From Mytilus californianus (taxonomy: Eukaryota > Mollusca > Bivalvia > Mytilida > Mytilidae), in contig NW_026262712.1 of the NCBI RefSeq assembly GCF_021869535.1, positions 47,288,884 to 47,352,883 on the forward strand: a stretch of 64,000 bases of DNA. Direction: 5' to 3'. The translations under genes were made by a program, and so were the position numbers. Positions within the stretch are counted from its first letter, which is position 1, and every line of letters begins with the position of its first letter. Shown piece after piece: positions 34,788 to 47,020 of the stretch. Under the pieces are notes generated by a model that ran no database searches, was not told the DNA's origin, and worked only from the letters and a program-made list of their open reading frames with translations.

Positions 34788-35428
34788 CTAAAAGAAAAGT
34801 AAAATTATGCATTACATAAAATAAATAGATGATTAATAAATACTTCCTGCGAGTCTGCAATTTGCTTTTTAGGCTGCATATCAAATGACTAAAACGTTTT
34901 CATATGGAAATGTGTAAGCTTTTCAAAAGCATTGCTTCGTTTATGGGAAAGATACGTGTACTTGACAGTGTCTGAGATACACAGACAAATATAGTAAGAT
35001 TTGTTTCACAATATAGGAGAAAATGTATCCCAAGCAAGTCTAGAATCTGACTAATGCATGGATTTGTTTCACATACATTGATATTTGTCATTCTGAAAAC
35101 ATTTTTTGTACAACGATTAGAATTTAGCGAGCAGTAATACAACGTCGGTCACAATTTTGAAGGAGGTAATATTCGTACTGAACGAAAAAGAAAGATATAG
35201 TTTGCAAGTGAATAAACTCATCTTTAAGACCATTGCGTTGATTGTTATTCTTCAGTCAAGACACCATTTAAGGTCTATGACTTGTCAATGGGTTATATCA
35301 AAACTTTTAGTAAGATTTCGTATACCACTTGGATATGTTGAACTGTAAATAATATAAGAAAAACACATTTAAGCTATTTATCATTGCATACACACATGTC
35401 AAACTAGGGATCTTGGTTAACAAATGAC

Positions 35429-36044
35429 TTAAGGGCATACCATAAAGTAACAAGGGAGATAATGACGTTGGAAACGTAAAATGTTACTTTTCACGACGTC
35501 AAACTGTGACATATCGAGGAAAGATGCATTTTTCAACTGATTTTTATCATTCAGACTGATTTAACTTGAAAACGAGTTCAATGATCCCTCTTTTTAAAAA
35601 TGACATTTGGCTTGATTATGTATGAAGATTATTTGTGCCAATTTTTATGAACAAATCACCGATGGATTTTTTTAAATTAGATAAAAATACAGAAAAAAAT
35701 GCCGTGTTTTTATTTAAGTCATGAAAATGTGATAAAAACGAATTATTTCCAAAGCATTATTATACAAATTCAAAACACACTTATGTAGAGAAGATATTCC
35801 GAATGTTGTTTCAAAAATCCGCTTGCGTTTTTCTTTTGAAACAAAAAAGTTCGGTGTGTCCTTATAAAGGATAGAAATGTCCAAGAAACCGAAATTTCTA
35901 AAATTTCGACCCAAATTATCTCTAAAGGTAGCACATGAAGGTTTTTTTTAAAACATATTTGAATTGACTAGGTGAAAATGAGCTTGTATGCAAACTTTCG
36001 TCAAAAATTCACCGTGGAATCAAAACTGTATCGTGTGCCCTTAA
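35429..36044. mobile_element. 616-bp inverted-repeat element (MITE)
   Basis: The ends TTAAGGGCATAC and GTGTGCCCTTAA are inverted with one mismatch. The interior is AT-rich and non-coding. A decayed relative is at 28.49-28.99 kb. The TTA/TAA edge is the same as at 23.8 kb, though the interiors differ. Confidence 0.8.
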
Positions 36045-36187
36045 CGTCGAAATATACGAAATGTCATAGTGCTGTAAAGCTGCTACGGTAGATGGTGGGG
36101 CAAAATGCGTTTTACTGAACTGCAAAAACCTGCAAATGATTCATCTAGATATATTGCAGTTGAATGATCAAATATGATATAAGTAAT

Positions 36188-36291
36188 AGTTATACACCGA
36201 GGGATAGGTGTGTCTGGATAAGAAACCCCGTCGGCCGGAGGCCGGAGGGGTTTCTTATCCAGACACGCCGTATAACCCGAGGTGTATAACT
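36188..36291. repeat. hairpin palindrome P3
   Basis: AGTTATACACC at one end and GGTGTATAACT at the other. The inner arms GTGTCTGGATAAGAAACCCC and inverse are perfect, with tip GGCC-GGA-GGCC. It lies three bases from the TTACACCCCA inverted repeat. Confidence 0.95.
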
Positions 36292-36294
36292 AAC

Positions 36295-37529
36295 TTACAC
36301 CCCATTCTAAACCCTATATTTGTTAACATTGGTTATTAAATGAAAAAAAAAAACAAAAAAACGATAGCATATTTATTGACAATATCAAACCATGATTTAT
36401 AAGAATATTTTTTTATTACATGAAACCCCACTAGTAACCTTTCTTTGGTTATCTTCGTTCAAACTTTGACAAGTGAGTATATTTTACAAATGTAAAGTTG
36501 TTTTGCATATTCCCGTTAAATCCATGTGCTAAGATGGATCAGCAGGTCAAGGTTGAGTGTTACGTGTATTCTTATTACAAACAAAAAATATATCATGCTC
36601 CTGGTATACAGTTGTCAATATGGATGGGTATAAGACGGACGACATTTTGTGGCAAGCGTTGGATTTGGTAGAAGAGACTAAAGATAAAGGCAATATTATA
36701 ACCCAAAGTACTTACCTGTATCAGTGTAATAAAGGTAATCATAACTGTATTTTATATCTTACGATTTTATCAAAAACAACCCCCACCCCTCCCCCCCTCT
36801 TCTCGAGAATAAACAAACATTCATATTCGAACATACTAAGGGATATGTGTGTCTGCATTAGAAACCCGACTACCAGACACGCTCAACATACAATATTTAA
36901 TATTGAGGAACTCCTTGGGAGGGGGGGGGGGGGGGGCAATCAGGGGCTGATCAAGCCGGGGGTTCCCAACTCAAGAGAAAAAGGGGGGTCCAACCATTCA
37001 AATGCATTGATTTTTTAAATAAAAGTCGGGTCCAACCCGCGGAACCCCCAACCCCGGATCGGCCACTGGGTAACCGGGGGGGGGGGGGGGGGGTCGGTGT
37101 ACGGGAGTTACAATCTCCATTTTTTTTAAAGATCAATGCTTTAGAATATTGACATATGGCTGGGATAAAAAAAATTACCTTCAAGCTAAATTAAGAGTAC
37201 AGATCTGTATTTAAAGAATTATTTTTGAATTCCATATAGATGCTTATTGGAATTTCCTAAAATGTGTTTTTTTTTAATATCATGAAACAATTTGTAGTGA
37301 ACACTATTAGTTATTTCTTATGTTCATGCTATTTAAAAAATAATCAATTTCTATTGTTACGAATAACAATGGACTTTGTTTGCGGGATGTAGAAGCAGGG
37401 GTTTCCAGAAACCCCGCTCGTCACACCCTGTGGTCAAAATCCATTGTTATTCGTTACAATAGATCTATTCAATTTACACTTGTTTCAGAAATAGAAACTA
37501 TGAAGTATAACAATAGAACTGGGGTGTAA
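36295..37529. mobile_element. 1.2-kb inverted-repeat unit beside P3
   Basis: It is bounded by TTACACCCCATTCT and AGAACTGGGGTGTAA. It contains G runs (36921-36936 and 37076-37093), a reverse relative of the 31.4-kb GGATCC element and hairpin P5 near its right end. A plus-strand ORF near 36.6 kb has no recognisable domain. Confidence 0.6.
37350..37463. repeat. hairpin palindrome P5
   Basis: The outer arms TCTATTGTTACGAATAACAA and inverse are perfect over 24 bp. The inner arms diverge, and the tip GGGGTTT-CCAG-AAACCCC is perfect. Confidence 0.9.
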
Positions 37530-38780
37530 CAATTGAAATTTTTTGCGTGATATTTTCATTTAAATGAAAAAAAAAAAAAAATCAGATTTTATTAAATGGT
37601 AACATATTTTTCTTACACATGTTGTATGTAGGTTTTTCGACTGGGATACAGATTGAGATTTATAACCTTACTCCTTAAACTTAGATTTCACTAAGATTTC
37701 CCTTAGTTAAGTAAAATTCTTAGTCCGGGCTCGTGGATTTAAACATCCCTTTTTGTTCGGAGGTCTTTTAATGTCAATATTAATTTATCATTGAACTTTC
37801 ACTGGCTTACAAACCGTCAAAAATTCAAGAAAAAGTACAAAAAAGTCTCTTGCACTTTCTTATTCCCTTAGAATGGACGAGTTTAAATCGGATTCAACTT
37901 GAATAATAAATAAACAGTACTCAGACTGGTATGTACAAATAACAGTTACTTAATTGCATCGAAAACGGACCGATTAAATGACAGTTACACGATTTAATGT
38001 TAAATTAATAAACATGCTAAGCTCAAAATAAACATCCCGGGATTGTTTTATAAAACTAAGGGGTAAATTTATATTTTAAACTTCAAATTTTGAAAAAATA
38101 AAATCTTTTTTATTTTATAAATGGATAAATAAAAACCCTATACAGACCTCCTCTACAACTGATTACAGTTAAGTGAATCTTTTTAAACATCGTCGTTATA
38201 TATATGAAATAGCGTAATCATGATAGCTACAAGTGTATTTTTTTTGTCAAAACATATGATAGGGTATGTTTTATATTATTCCATATATTATCCCCCCCCC
38301 CCCCCCCACCTCAGAAGTTTGAGTGGCTTGCTCAACAACATGTATGGAGGAGATATTTTGGCAAAATTTATCATCAATCTTAACCACAAAGACCTAAATG
38401 AAAAAAAAAACTTTTTGTTTTATTCATCAGTCGCTCACTTTCCCTCCAAATCTTCATTTAGCGAACAACCGTAAAAATATCTCTTACCTTTCCTAGTTTA
38501 TAATTGCTCGACATAATTATAAACAATAAACCGTAATAAGAAAGTAGAGAAAACCCACAGTAAAACATAGATAAAATAAGGTTTAATTAACTGCTTACTT
38601 TTTTAAACATTATGCGGTTTTGAGCGATATTTGTTTAGGCATCTGTCTGTTATAAAAGACTGTATGTTTACAGTTAATTGTTCTGTGTCGTTGGTTTGCT
38701 GTCTTAAAAACTATACCTCATGTCACCTTTTATTCAAACCCGAATAATTGACTATGGTAACGAAACATATTTTAATTCCG
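37530..38780. other. AT-rich stretch, no gene
   Basis: A run of 16 C lies at 38292-38307. No ORF or exon is supported. Confidence 0.5.
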
Positions 38781-38789
38781 GGACTTCTT

Positions 38790-39260
38790 CCGAACAACTG
38801 TAAACCCTTGCTAAAGTGTGGGCATCCATTTAGCTGTGCGGGATCTATAAATATGCAACCACAATCGGTAGAAATGGGGACAATAAATACGATGCAGTGA
38901 GAGTGTCACGTGTAACAGTTCTTCTCATTAAATAACTATAAGAGCAACTCTTTGAGAGGGGTCCGTACATGACTTGTTGCAAGCTAAAATGTCTACCCCT
39001 TTCCAACATACGATTTTGTCATTGGCAGTCATGCACATTTACCACCCTTCATCCTTGTTTCATTTTGCAGGACCTACCTCTTATATTGATTGTAAATAGT
39101 TTGTTTCAGGTCCTGAATATGTATGACATAATTGCCATTGGACCTTTAACAAGAAATATCAATAAATCTTGGTCGATTTTTAATTTTTCTTACTCGTTAA
39201 TTTGTTTTGGTCCTTAATATGCACGTAATATTTGTCACTGTCCGTTAATCAATCAACCAA
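38790..39260. repeat. dispersed repeat, copy with TATA-like box
   Basis: The phrase GTAAACCCTTGCTAAAGTGT followed by GGGATCTATAAATATGC is repeated at 40.81-40.88 kb. It continues through a SINE-like core (CCTGAATATGTATGACATAA, TTGCCATTGGACC). Confidence 0.65.
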
Positions 39261-39544
39261 TCTTTTTTTTTTACATCCGAGTGTGCTCAACACACAAAGT
39301 ACTACAATATAGAGATCAAAGTGTGTAATATTTGTCTCATGTGAATGAGTATGTTTTTCTTCAACATTTGAGCAACCTATTTTTGTTTTTGCACTTTGCT
39401 ATTTCGTCTCGACACTATTTCATAATTTTTCTTTTCATGAAATTTGAGATGAGCTTGCCTAAACAAAAATTGCAATGGCGAATCAATTTTTTGAGAGGGT
39501 CTGTTTGAAAGGGGATGGACAGTCGACCGATCCTTTTTAGTAGT

Positions 39545-40015
39545 TATTATGGCCCCGCAACAAAGTTGTTGGGCCATATAGTTTTACCCTTAACCATTAT
39601 TCCGTCATTCGCAACAAACTGTATAAAAACCGACTTTTTTTTCTAAACGCCTTGACATATTTAGCTAATTTTTAGTATGTGAGTCTACAATGATGAGTTA
39701 CAGATCGAGTTTACGTTTGGTTCCGCTCTATTGATTTTTGCTGAAATTAAGGGCTTTGGACTTTGAAAATAACAGTTATACCGGTTTTTTTTTCCAAACG
39801 CCTTCACATATTGAGCTGATTTTTAGTATATAGGTGTACTATGATGCGTTACAGATTGAGCATACGTCTGTTTCCGCTCCACTGATTTGTGCCAAAATTA
39901 CGGACTTTGAAAATTTCGTGACAGTTACACAGACTTTCATTCTCAAATTTCCACTCCTTAAAATGGCTTCAAATTTTTTTGCGAGCGGGGCCATTCGTAT
40001 CGTTCCGACACGTCT
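39545..40015. repeat. repeat with hairpin end and two internal units
   Basis: It starts with the palindrome ATGGCCCCGCAACAAAGTTG plus TTGGGCCAT. Two units of about 180 bp follow (AAACGCCTT(G/C)ACATATT, then TTTTTAGTAT). It ends CGTTCCGACACGTCTAG, where a CTAG preceded by a small hairpin is reminiscent of a Helitron 3' end. I could not confirm the 5' end. Confidence 0.5.
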
Positions 40016-40079
40016 AGTTTTTATTTATCAACGATTTTTAACATAGTTTTGCGTTTGCGATTAAAACTATAGTATATGT

Positions 40080-40510
40080 AGATAGAGCGAAACCGCCAAC
40101 AGCAAAATAAGATCTACAGACAAGTTAAATGATACAAATCCGTAGTTGTATCCTATTAGGAGTTATTGCTATTTAATGGCGATTTAAGTCTTCATAGTTT
40201 GGGTGATTCTAGCAAAAAAAAAAAAAAAAAAAAAAAATGTAGACAGAGATAAACTGTAATCAGCAAGACAAGATCTACAAATAATTCAATATGACCGAAA
40301 TCGTAAGTCTCAATAGCAATTTAACCCATTTTGCGTTTTCGGAAATAATAATAGTCATGTAAACTGTAAAAGAGACTAAAAAAGTCTACACATTAGTAAC
40401 ATGGCTGAAATTATCAGTTCTTTCAATGACAGTTTTTGCCCATTTCTACCTAGTAAAGGGTCAATATGCATATGTACATGTAAATGAATTTAACAGGGAC
40501 TGTTGTACAA
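40080..40510. repeat. decayed copy of the 45.2-kb repeat type
   Basis: It has the phrases AAGATCTACA(A/G)A, TAGGAGTTATTGC and GATAAACTGTAATCAGCAAG, like the 11-12, 18-19 and 45-46 kb repeats. A 23-A run is near 40214. Confidence 0.5.
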
Positions 40511-40789
40511 CAACTTCTAGATTGTTACTTCATCTATATATCCAGCGTAATGTGTCAAATGTAAGATTGGAGACTACCTTCTCTAATCAATTATTAATGT
40601 AAAAGACGAATGAGTAAGGAAAAGCTGAAGTTTATATTTAACTAGCAGTACTACCAGAACGAAATGAAACGTCTGGCATACCTTCTTCTTTAATGATTTA
40701 ACTATTGTGGCGTTACTGGGCTTCAGACACTTGATAATGAACTAGTCCCATTATGTGTCACTGGGTGCTACTTAACCCTTCCACATTTG

Positions 40790-41010
40790 TCATCCCATGA
40801 ATTCCATCGAACAACAGTAAACCCTTGATAAAGTGTGGGATCCATTTGTCTGTGTGGGATGTATAAATACGCAGTCATCTTAGGTCGACATGAGGACGTT
40901 ACATTCGCTGCCTCTGAATCATTGATTGCTCCCTAAACGTCCATTGGCAATATGTCATGCATATTTAGGACGAGTTGCAAAATGGATCTACCGAGAAAAA
41001 TGTTGAAACC
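40790..41010. repeat. second copy of the 38.8-kb repeat
   Basis: GTAAACCCTTGATAAAGTGT, GGGATGTATAAATACGC, then an inverted SINE-like core (GTCCATTGGCAATATGTCAT). Confidence 0.65.
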
Positions 41011-41307
41011 CTTAAATATGCACTTGAATTCGAATCGTACGTTGGAAAGAGGTGAAAAGTATTCCAAAAAGCAAAAGGTCAAGTCTTGTCCTATGTCGTA
41101 CGGTAAGCTATTTACACCCCCCTTTTTTCTCTCTCCACGATAGACAGATGCCCCAAAAAACGAAAAAGAATTTGAAGGCAATAAATGCCATGTGTACTTA
41201 TTGTGTACTTATTGTGTATATCAAATCTTTAACGTGCATTTTTTATAAGTTTCGAATAGATTTGACCTCTAATACCGTCTGATTTTCAACTGGATATGAT
41301 CAATCTA

Positions 41308-42639
41308 AGGGACTTACCATTTTTTACCTGGGAGGGGGCTGGTCATTTTGAAATCAAAAATAGAAAATTTCTTGATCCCCTCATAATATTTCACTATTTT
41401 TATTTGATCCCCCCCTGCGAAAACATTTAAAAAATGTGATCCCCCCTCTATTAAACATGCCAAAATTTTAACATGCAAAACACTTATCATTTTATTTTAC
41501 GAACATATTGAAAATGAAATATTCTCAGTGGATTGAGTCCAAAAACATATTTGAGGGAAAATTGCCTTGAAATAGGGCTCTTCCATGAATATTAGAAGTT
41601 GAGCAAGCCAGTGCTTTGAGTAGCTTATTCTGACTTTTTTTTCTAATTTCCTATATTGGGCTATTATAGAAAACTTGATCCTAAGTAACTCTGTAAAAAT
41701 TTACATTAAAAAGTTAACTTTTCGAAACATTAACAACACATTATTTACTAAGAGGGGTCTATTATATGTCCCTCTCTTGAACTCTGCTTAAATTTAAGGC
41801 CTTATTGAAACCTCCATTGAGTCCCTAAACTTTTATATGGATAGTTCATTTCAGCTTGAACAATTCAATTACTCATTTATTGTCACATTTCATTCATAAA
41901 TGTGTGAAAGTAACCTCAAAATTTAGATTTATTAGCCTAAAAAGTATAAATTTTGAGGGAGTGTGAGGTATAAATGGAGTCAAAGGGATCTTGTAATGAA
42001 AACAAACAGATACATAAGAGTTGGTCATCATCTCAGAATCATCTTTTGTATCAATATTCAACTGTTTGTATGCAATATTTAATCATTTATTGGAGAAGAT
42101 ATTACTCTACACTATATTCTTTCATGATGCGGCGTGATTTGTATTTTTGGACAAAATTTTGCACAAATCGCTGCATGCAGATTTCGTTTTAATTTATACT
42201 TAACTTCTCTCAAACTATTAAGCTGATTATAACAAAACTTGGCAGTAATGCTTGTCAATTTAGTGATCGAAGTGAGTGAAATATAACGACTGAATAATTC
42301 GGATTATGAAGCACCTATGCATTTTATATGGGACAAAATGACACAAAATGGCAGCTTCCTACATCACCAAAGTCTTGTGATGTCTTACTTAATTGTATAT
42401 GAATGGTGTTAGAAATATATTTTCGATTTGACTGTTTTATAATGTTCTTCTTGATATTTTGTCTCTTGAAGTATATGAACTACTAATTTCCATGTGCAAA
42501 AAATATTGATCCCCCCACTTTGAATTTATAAAAAAATTGAACCCCCCCTTTTCCACATACAGAAAAAAACTTGATCCCCCCCCCCCCCCCCCTGCATTTT
42601 GACCAGCCCCCCCTCCCAGATAAAAAATGATAAGTCCCT
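41308..42639. mobile_element. 1.33-kb element with G-rich terminal inverted repeats
   Basis: The left AGGGACTTACCATTTTTTAC, then CTGGGAGGGGGCTGGTC, is inverted at 42598-42639 with few changes, giving repeats of about 45 bp. GATCCCCCC tracts lie inside both ends. The interior has no transposase-like ORF. A 17-C run is at 42576-42592. No target duplication longer than two bases is evident. Confidence 0.75.
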
Positions 42640-42771
42640 AATGCAAGTTTATTCTTTGAAATTGTAAATGATGGTATTTTGCTTGCTTTTTTCACAATCC
42701 TTTTTGGACCCCTTGATTCCAAGGGGGCGTGTCTAATTAGTCATGCTTGATTAACTTTTAGTAAATAAAAC

Positions 42772-42920
42772 CTTAACTTAAAGACCAACACCGGGTTAAT
42801 AAGTTCGGGGTACAATAAGTAAACAAAAGAGATCCTTTATGAAATAGGATCGTCCCATGTATCTTAGATATACTATTTTACGTTGATTAACAATGAAAAC
42901 TTCACGGAAAGATTTGTAAA
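42772..42920. repeat. duplicate of the 21.5-kb segment
   Basis: It matches 21510-21650: ACACCGGGTTAATAAGTTCG, GGTACAATAAGTAAACAAAA, AGGATCGTCCCA. The two lie in the same orientation 21 kb apart. Confidence 0.8.
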
Positions 42921-43872
42921 ATTACTTATTATAATAAGTCTTCACTTAACAAAGGAATAATTACATCGGAACCTTTCACTAATTACCGTATGATATATGT
43001 TAGCTCATTGGAAATAACTCATCTGTGCAAAAGCTTGGTTTTATTATTTACATTGATTAAACAATACATGCTTTTATTAAGTACTGGGGTTCAATTGATG
43101 TTCGTGTGTAAAACAATTAAAAATACGCAACCAACTAAAATGTCAAAACAAATTCCAATTAAGAGAAAAATGTTGTTTTCATGGACGAGCCTGGGAGATT
43201 TTATTTGTGTCTTTTTGCTAGTTTTTTTTTTTGTTCTTTGTGTTGAAGAAAAAAAAATATTTGTATCGCAAACCTAACCCCTACTGTTACTACAGGAGAG
43301 ATGAAAGGGGATTGGAAGGAAATTAATTTAATTTATTTATGTTGGCTTAATGCCCAGAGGCAAATATTTCATGCATGTTAAGGAAGAGAGCAAATTAACA
43401 ATAAATGCGATAGTTGGATCCTGTAATAGAGGCTGTCCGGGTTGAAGGTCGGGGAAATTTGGACTGCCACTGAAAAATGAAGGTATATTGGATAAGGACC
43501 AAATTTTGCCTTGCAACATTCACTCTCTTTACATCGACATCGGATTGAACGTCCCCATTCTGACAGGACTGACGTGACGTGACTGTGTACTTATACATCG
43601 CACACAGTCAAACAGACGCCCAACTTTTGCAAGGGTTTTACTGCCGGTCGTAAGAAAACCAAAGAGACCGCATTTCTATTCCCAATTTACCCTTGGTGAT
43701 GAAAGTAAATAACAAATATATCACAATCTAATAAGTACAGAAAATTCTTTAAGGAGAGACTTTTAAAAGATCCAAAAGAAGTGGGACAATTTATGCATGG
43801 ATAAAATAATATCAAAATAGTTCTAAATTATCCACTAGGATTTAAATAGCAAACAAAACCGCCACTCACATG

Positions 43873-44023
43873 AGGAGTCGCTTAGTGGATACTCAACATT
43901 ATCTTGTAGCAAATCATCCAGCTTGATAATGGTATATGCTAGTAAAATCATATTCCGAAAAAAAGATTCCAAATCATCGTATTTATCAAACGGATTCATC
44001 CCATCTCTTAAGGCATCGACCAT
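43873..44023 (-). CDS. possible exon of an unknown gene
   Basis: The minus-strand frame reads MVDALRDGMNPFDKYDDLES, FFRNMILLAYTIIKLDDLLQ, DNVEYPLSDSS and then meets a strong donor, TCAT|GTGAGT. The composition is protein-like (acidic, amphipathic, few low-complexity runs), unlike most ORFs here. The upstream acceptor is weak (ACATGAAAG), and no partner exon was found. I do not recognise the family. It may be a chance ORF or a fragment of a captured exon. Confidence 0.25.
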
Positions 44024-44799
44024 TCATCTTTCATGTGTCTTGCTGGATGGAGGGACATGTTTTTTTTTTCGATAACCATATATTTTTCAACTCTATCAAA
44101 ACAAAATCAAGATTTCTAACAATCTATTTCGATTGATAATTTGCTTTTTTTTTATCACGTAAACTATGTTATTTCACAACAATAAAAAAAGGGAATCCCG
44201 GGATAGGATCAATTTTGCATGAATTCATATCGAAACAATGGGATTTTTCAAAAGTCCTTCAATCTTTACTAAAACACACATTTTCCAATTCATTTGTTTA
44301 CTGTAAGGTATGATCAACATCTTAGCGTATTTCACAGTTTCAGTTGTGAAAGTTATATAAATGCAGAAGATGTCTCAAAACTGCATGCATTCTTTCGAGA
44401 TTTTAGAAAATATGAGCCATTATCCAAAAATTGTCGAGAAGGACATTCTTAACCAATACCAAAATTCAATTGGAAGTTTTAACATAAATTGTCTTTGAGA
44501 TACACCATAATTTGTTTAGGTAAATGTCTTCTTCCTATTTAAAATATGAAATTTTCATGATTTTCGTTAACAGCAATATATCAGTGAATATTTAAGGAAA
44601 TATGGAAAAAAACTGAATACTGCATGATTAAGAATCATGAGACACTCAGTATGTTATATAGACTTCGAATTCCATAGAGTAGGTCCTAAACCTTTCTTAT
44701 TTTGTCCAATTTAGTGAAACAAATTCAAGGGGAATTTGCCCTAAATTTCAGAATAAAGCTATATAATTGAAAAAAGGGCGGAATTTCCTTAACTTAAGT

Positions 44800-45075
44800 A
44801 GATATAAGAAGATGTGGTATGAGTGCCAATGAGACAACTCTCCATCCAAGTCACAATTTGTAAAAGTAAACCATTATAGGTCAAAGTACGGCCTTCAACA
44901 CGGAATCTTGGCTCACACCGAACAACAAGCTATAAAGGGCCCCCAAAATGACTAGTGTTAAACCAATCAAACAGGCAAACCAACGGTCTAATCTATATAA
45001 AAAAAGAAAAACGAGAAACACTTATGAACCACACCAACAAACGACAACCACTGAACAACAGGTTCCTGACTTAGG
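44800..45075 (-). repeat. repeat family A, copy 5
   Basis: This is one of the best-preserved copies. AAGATGTGGTATGAGTGCCA, GAGACAACTCTCCATCC, TACGGCCTTCAACACGG, CAAACGACAACCACTGAACA and TTCCTGACTTAGGAC follow in order. Confidence 0.85.
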
Positions 45076-45227
45076 ACGTTTACTAAGGAAAATCTTAACT
45101 TAAGTAGTTTTATGCATACTGGCCCGGACCCTCCCAGGAAGGACTACTGTTTCATCTACTTTGATAATGTCAAGGCTATATCATATCTTTATGGTACATG
45201 TACGCCCTCTTCCAGAAAAAAATGAAC

Positions 45228-46276
45228 TAGAGGCTCTCAAGAGCCTGTGTCGCTCACCTGTATTTACTGATGCTTTGGAAATCATGTAAAATAAGGTTAA
45301 AATCATAATTAATAGTATTAGATATTATATATTATAATGATATCTAAGATAATAACAAAAAACTGCAAAATTTCTGTAAAATTGCTAACTCAGGGGTAGC
45401 AACCCTACAACGGGTTGTCGGATTCGTCTAAAAATTTCAGGGCAGATAAATCTAAATCTGATGAACATTTTTGCCACCTGTCAGATTTGCTCTAAATGCT
45501 TTAGTTTCAGAGATATAAACCAAAAACTGCATTTTACCCCCATGTTCTATTTTTAACCAAGTCGGCCATGATGGTTGGAAGGCGGGGTCATCGGACAAAT
45601 GTTTTAAACTAGATACCCTAATAATGATTATGGCCAAGTATGGTTAAATTTGTCTCAGTAGTTTCAGAGAAGAAGATTTTTGTAAAAGATTACAAAAATT
45701 TACGAAAAATTGTTAAAAATTGACTATTAAGGGCAATAACTCCTAAAGGGGTCGACTGACAATTTTGGTCATGACAACTTATTTGCAGATCTTACTTTGC
45801 TGAACATTATTGCTGTTTTCAGTTTATCTCTATCTATAATAATATTCAAGATAATAACCAAAAACTGCAAAATTTCCTTAAAATTACCAATTCAGGGGCA
45901 GCAACCCAACAACAGGTTGTCAGATTTGTCTGAAAATTGTAGGGCAGATAGATCTTGACCTGATAATCAGTTCCACCCTATGTTAGATTTACTCTAAATG
46001 CTTTGGTTTCAGAGATATAAGCCAAAATCTACATTTTACCCCTATGTTCTATTTTTAGCCATGGCAGCCATCTTTGTTGGTTGGCGGGGTCATCGGACAC
46101 ATTTTTAAACTAGATACCCTAATGATGATTGTGGCCAAGTTTGGTTAAATTTGGCCCAGTGGTTTCAGAGGAGAAGATTTTTGTAAAAAGTTAACGACGA
46201 CGGACGACGGACGACGGACGACGGACGCCAAGTGATGAGAAAAGCTCATTTGGCCCTTCGGGCCAGGTGAGCTAAA
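45228..46276. repeat. 1.05-kb interspersed repeat with hairpin ends and internal duplication
   Basis: The left end holds GGCTCTCAAGAGCC (hairpin), then GTGTCGCTCACCTG. The right end holds GGCCCTTCGGGCC (hairpin), then AGGTGAGCTAA. Inside, a unit is present twice, about 505 bp apart: AACTGCAAAATTTC, CAGGGGYAGCAACCC, GGGGTCATCGGACA and GATACCCTAATRATGATT. Before the right end is (ACGACGG)n. The terminal hairpin followed by CTAA is compatible with a Helitron-like 3' end, not proven. Confidence 0.7.
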
Positions 46277-46916
46277 AATGAAATTCGTTTAATTGCTCTC
46301 AATTTTTTTATTTAACAGGAAAACACATTAAGTAAAATACCAGTGTATAGTTGGTAATCATACAAGGTGGTGTGAATTTACCAGTTATTTTACTTGAAAT
46401 GCAGTCATTTCGATTGAAGTTCCTCAGATTGTGGAGCAATTTGGAAAAATGCTTATGAATATTTCATTGCAAATATAGAACACATAAATTTCGGTAAAAA
46501 TATTTTTTTTTTGTGGTTTTGAATTCAAAACAATTGAATTACCTACCATTATTTTATAAAAAAATACTACAAGCTTTTTTAAGAATTAAATCCAGAATTG
46601 AATTCAATATTGATATACAACATTTGTATGAAAATCCGTTTTTTCTGTAATCCGTATGTTAAATACAAAGGCAAATATTTGTTTTTTTCCCTAATTCATA
46701 GATGCCGGTATTGCACAAATAAAACGCAATTGCTATGAAGTTACATGTATTCTCCGATTTTTATCACAGAAAGCTGTTTTGTTAAATATTTCAAGAAAAA
46801 CTTCCAAAAATCTGCGCATCAAAGGTTGAAAATGTGTATTAAAAAATCAAACAAAGCATTCCCGATGATTGGCATGACCAATTAAAATCACCAAATCCTA
46901 TCAGTAATCAGGTAAT

Positions 46917-47018
46917 AGTAATCCCATGAGGACGCAGTGTGTCAGTGTAAGATCACCCCGATGGCCGGAGGCCGAATGATGATCTTACACTGACACACCT
47001 AGTCCGAATGGGATAACT
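46917..47018. repeat. hairpin palindrome P4
   Basis: The inner arms GTGTGTCAGTGTAAGATCA and inverse are perfect. The tip GGCC-GGA-GGCC is the same as in P3, and the ends TAGTAATCCCAT and ATGGGATAACTA pair with a mismatch. Confidence 0.95.
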
Positions 47019-47020
47019 AT

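Noticed and set aside
35157-35348. Candidate signal-peptide exon for the Ig receptor near 35 kb
   Set aside because: The ORF is on the wrong strand, and the minus-strand ORF at 34.9-35.1 kb has no phase-1 donor after a hydrophobic stretch.
36557-36735. Plus-strand ORF MDGYKTDDILWQALDLVEET as an exon
   Set aside because: Protein-like at first sight, but without a convincing acceptor, partner exon or recognisable family, and it lies in an inverted-repeat element.
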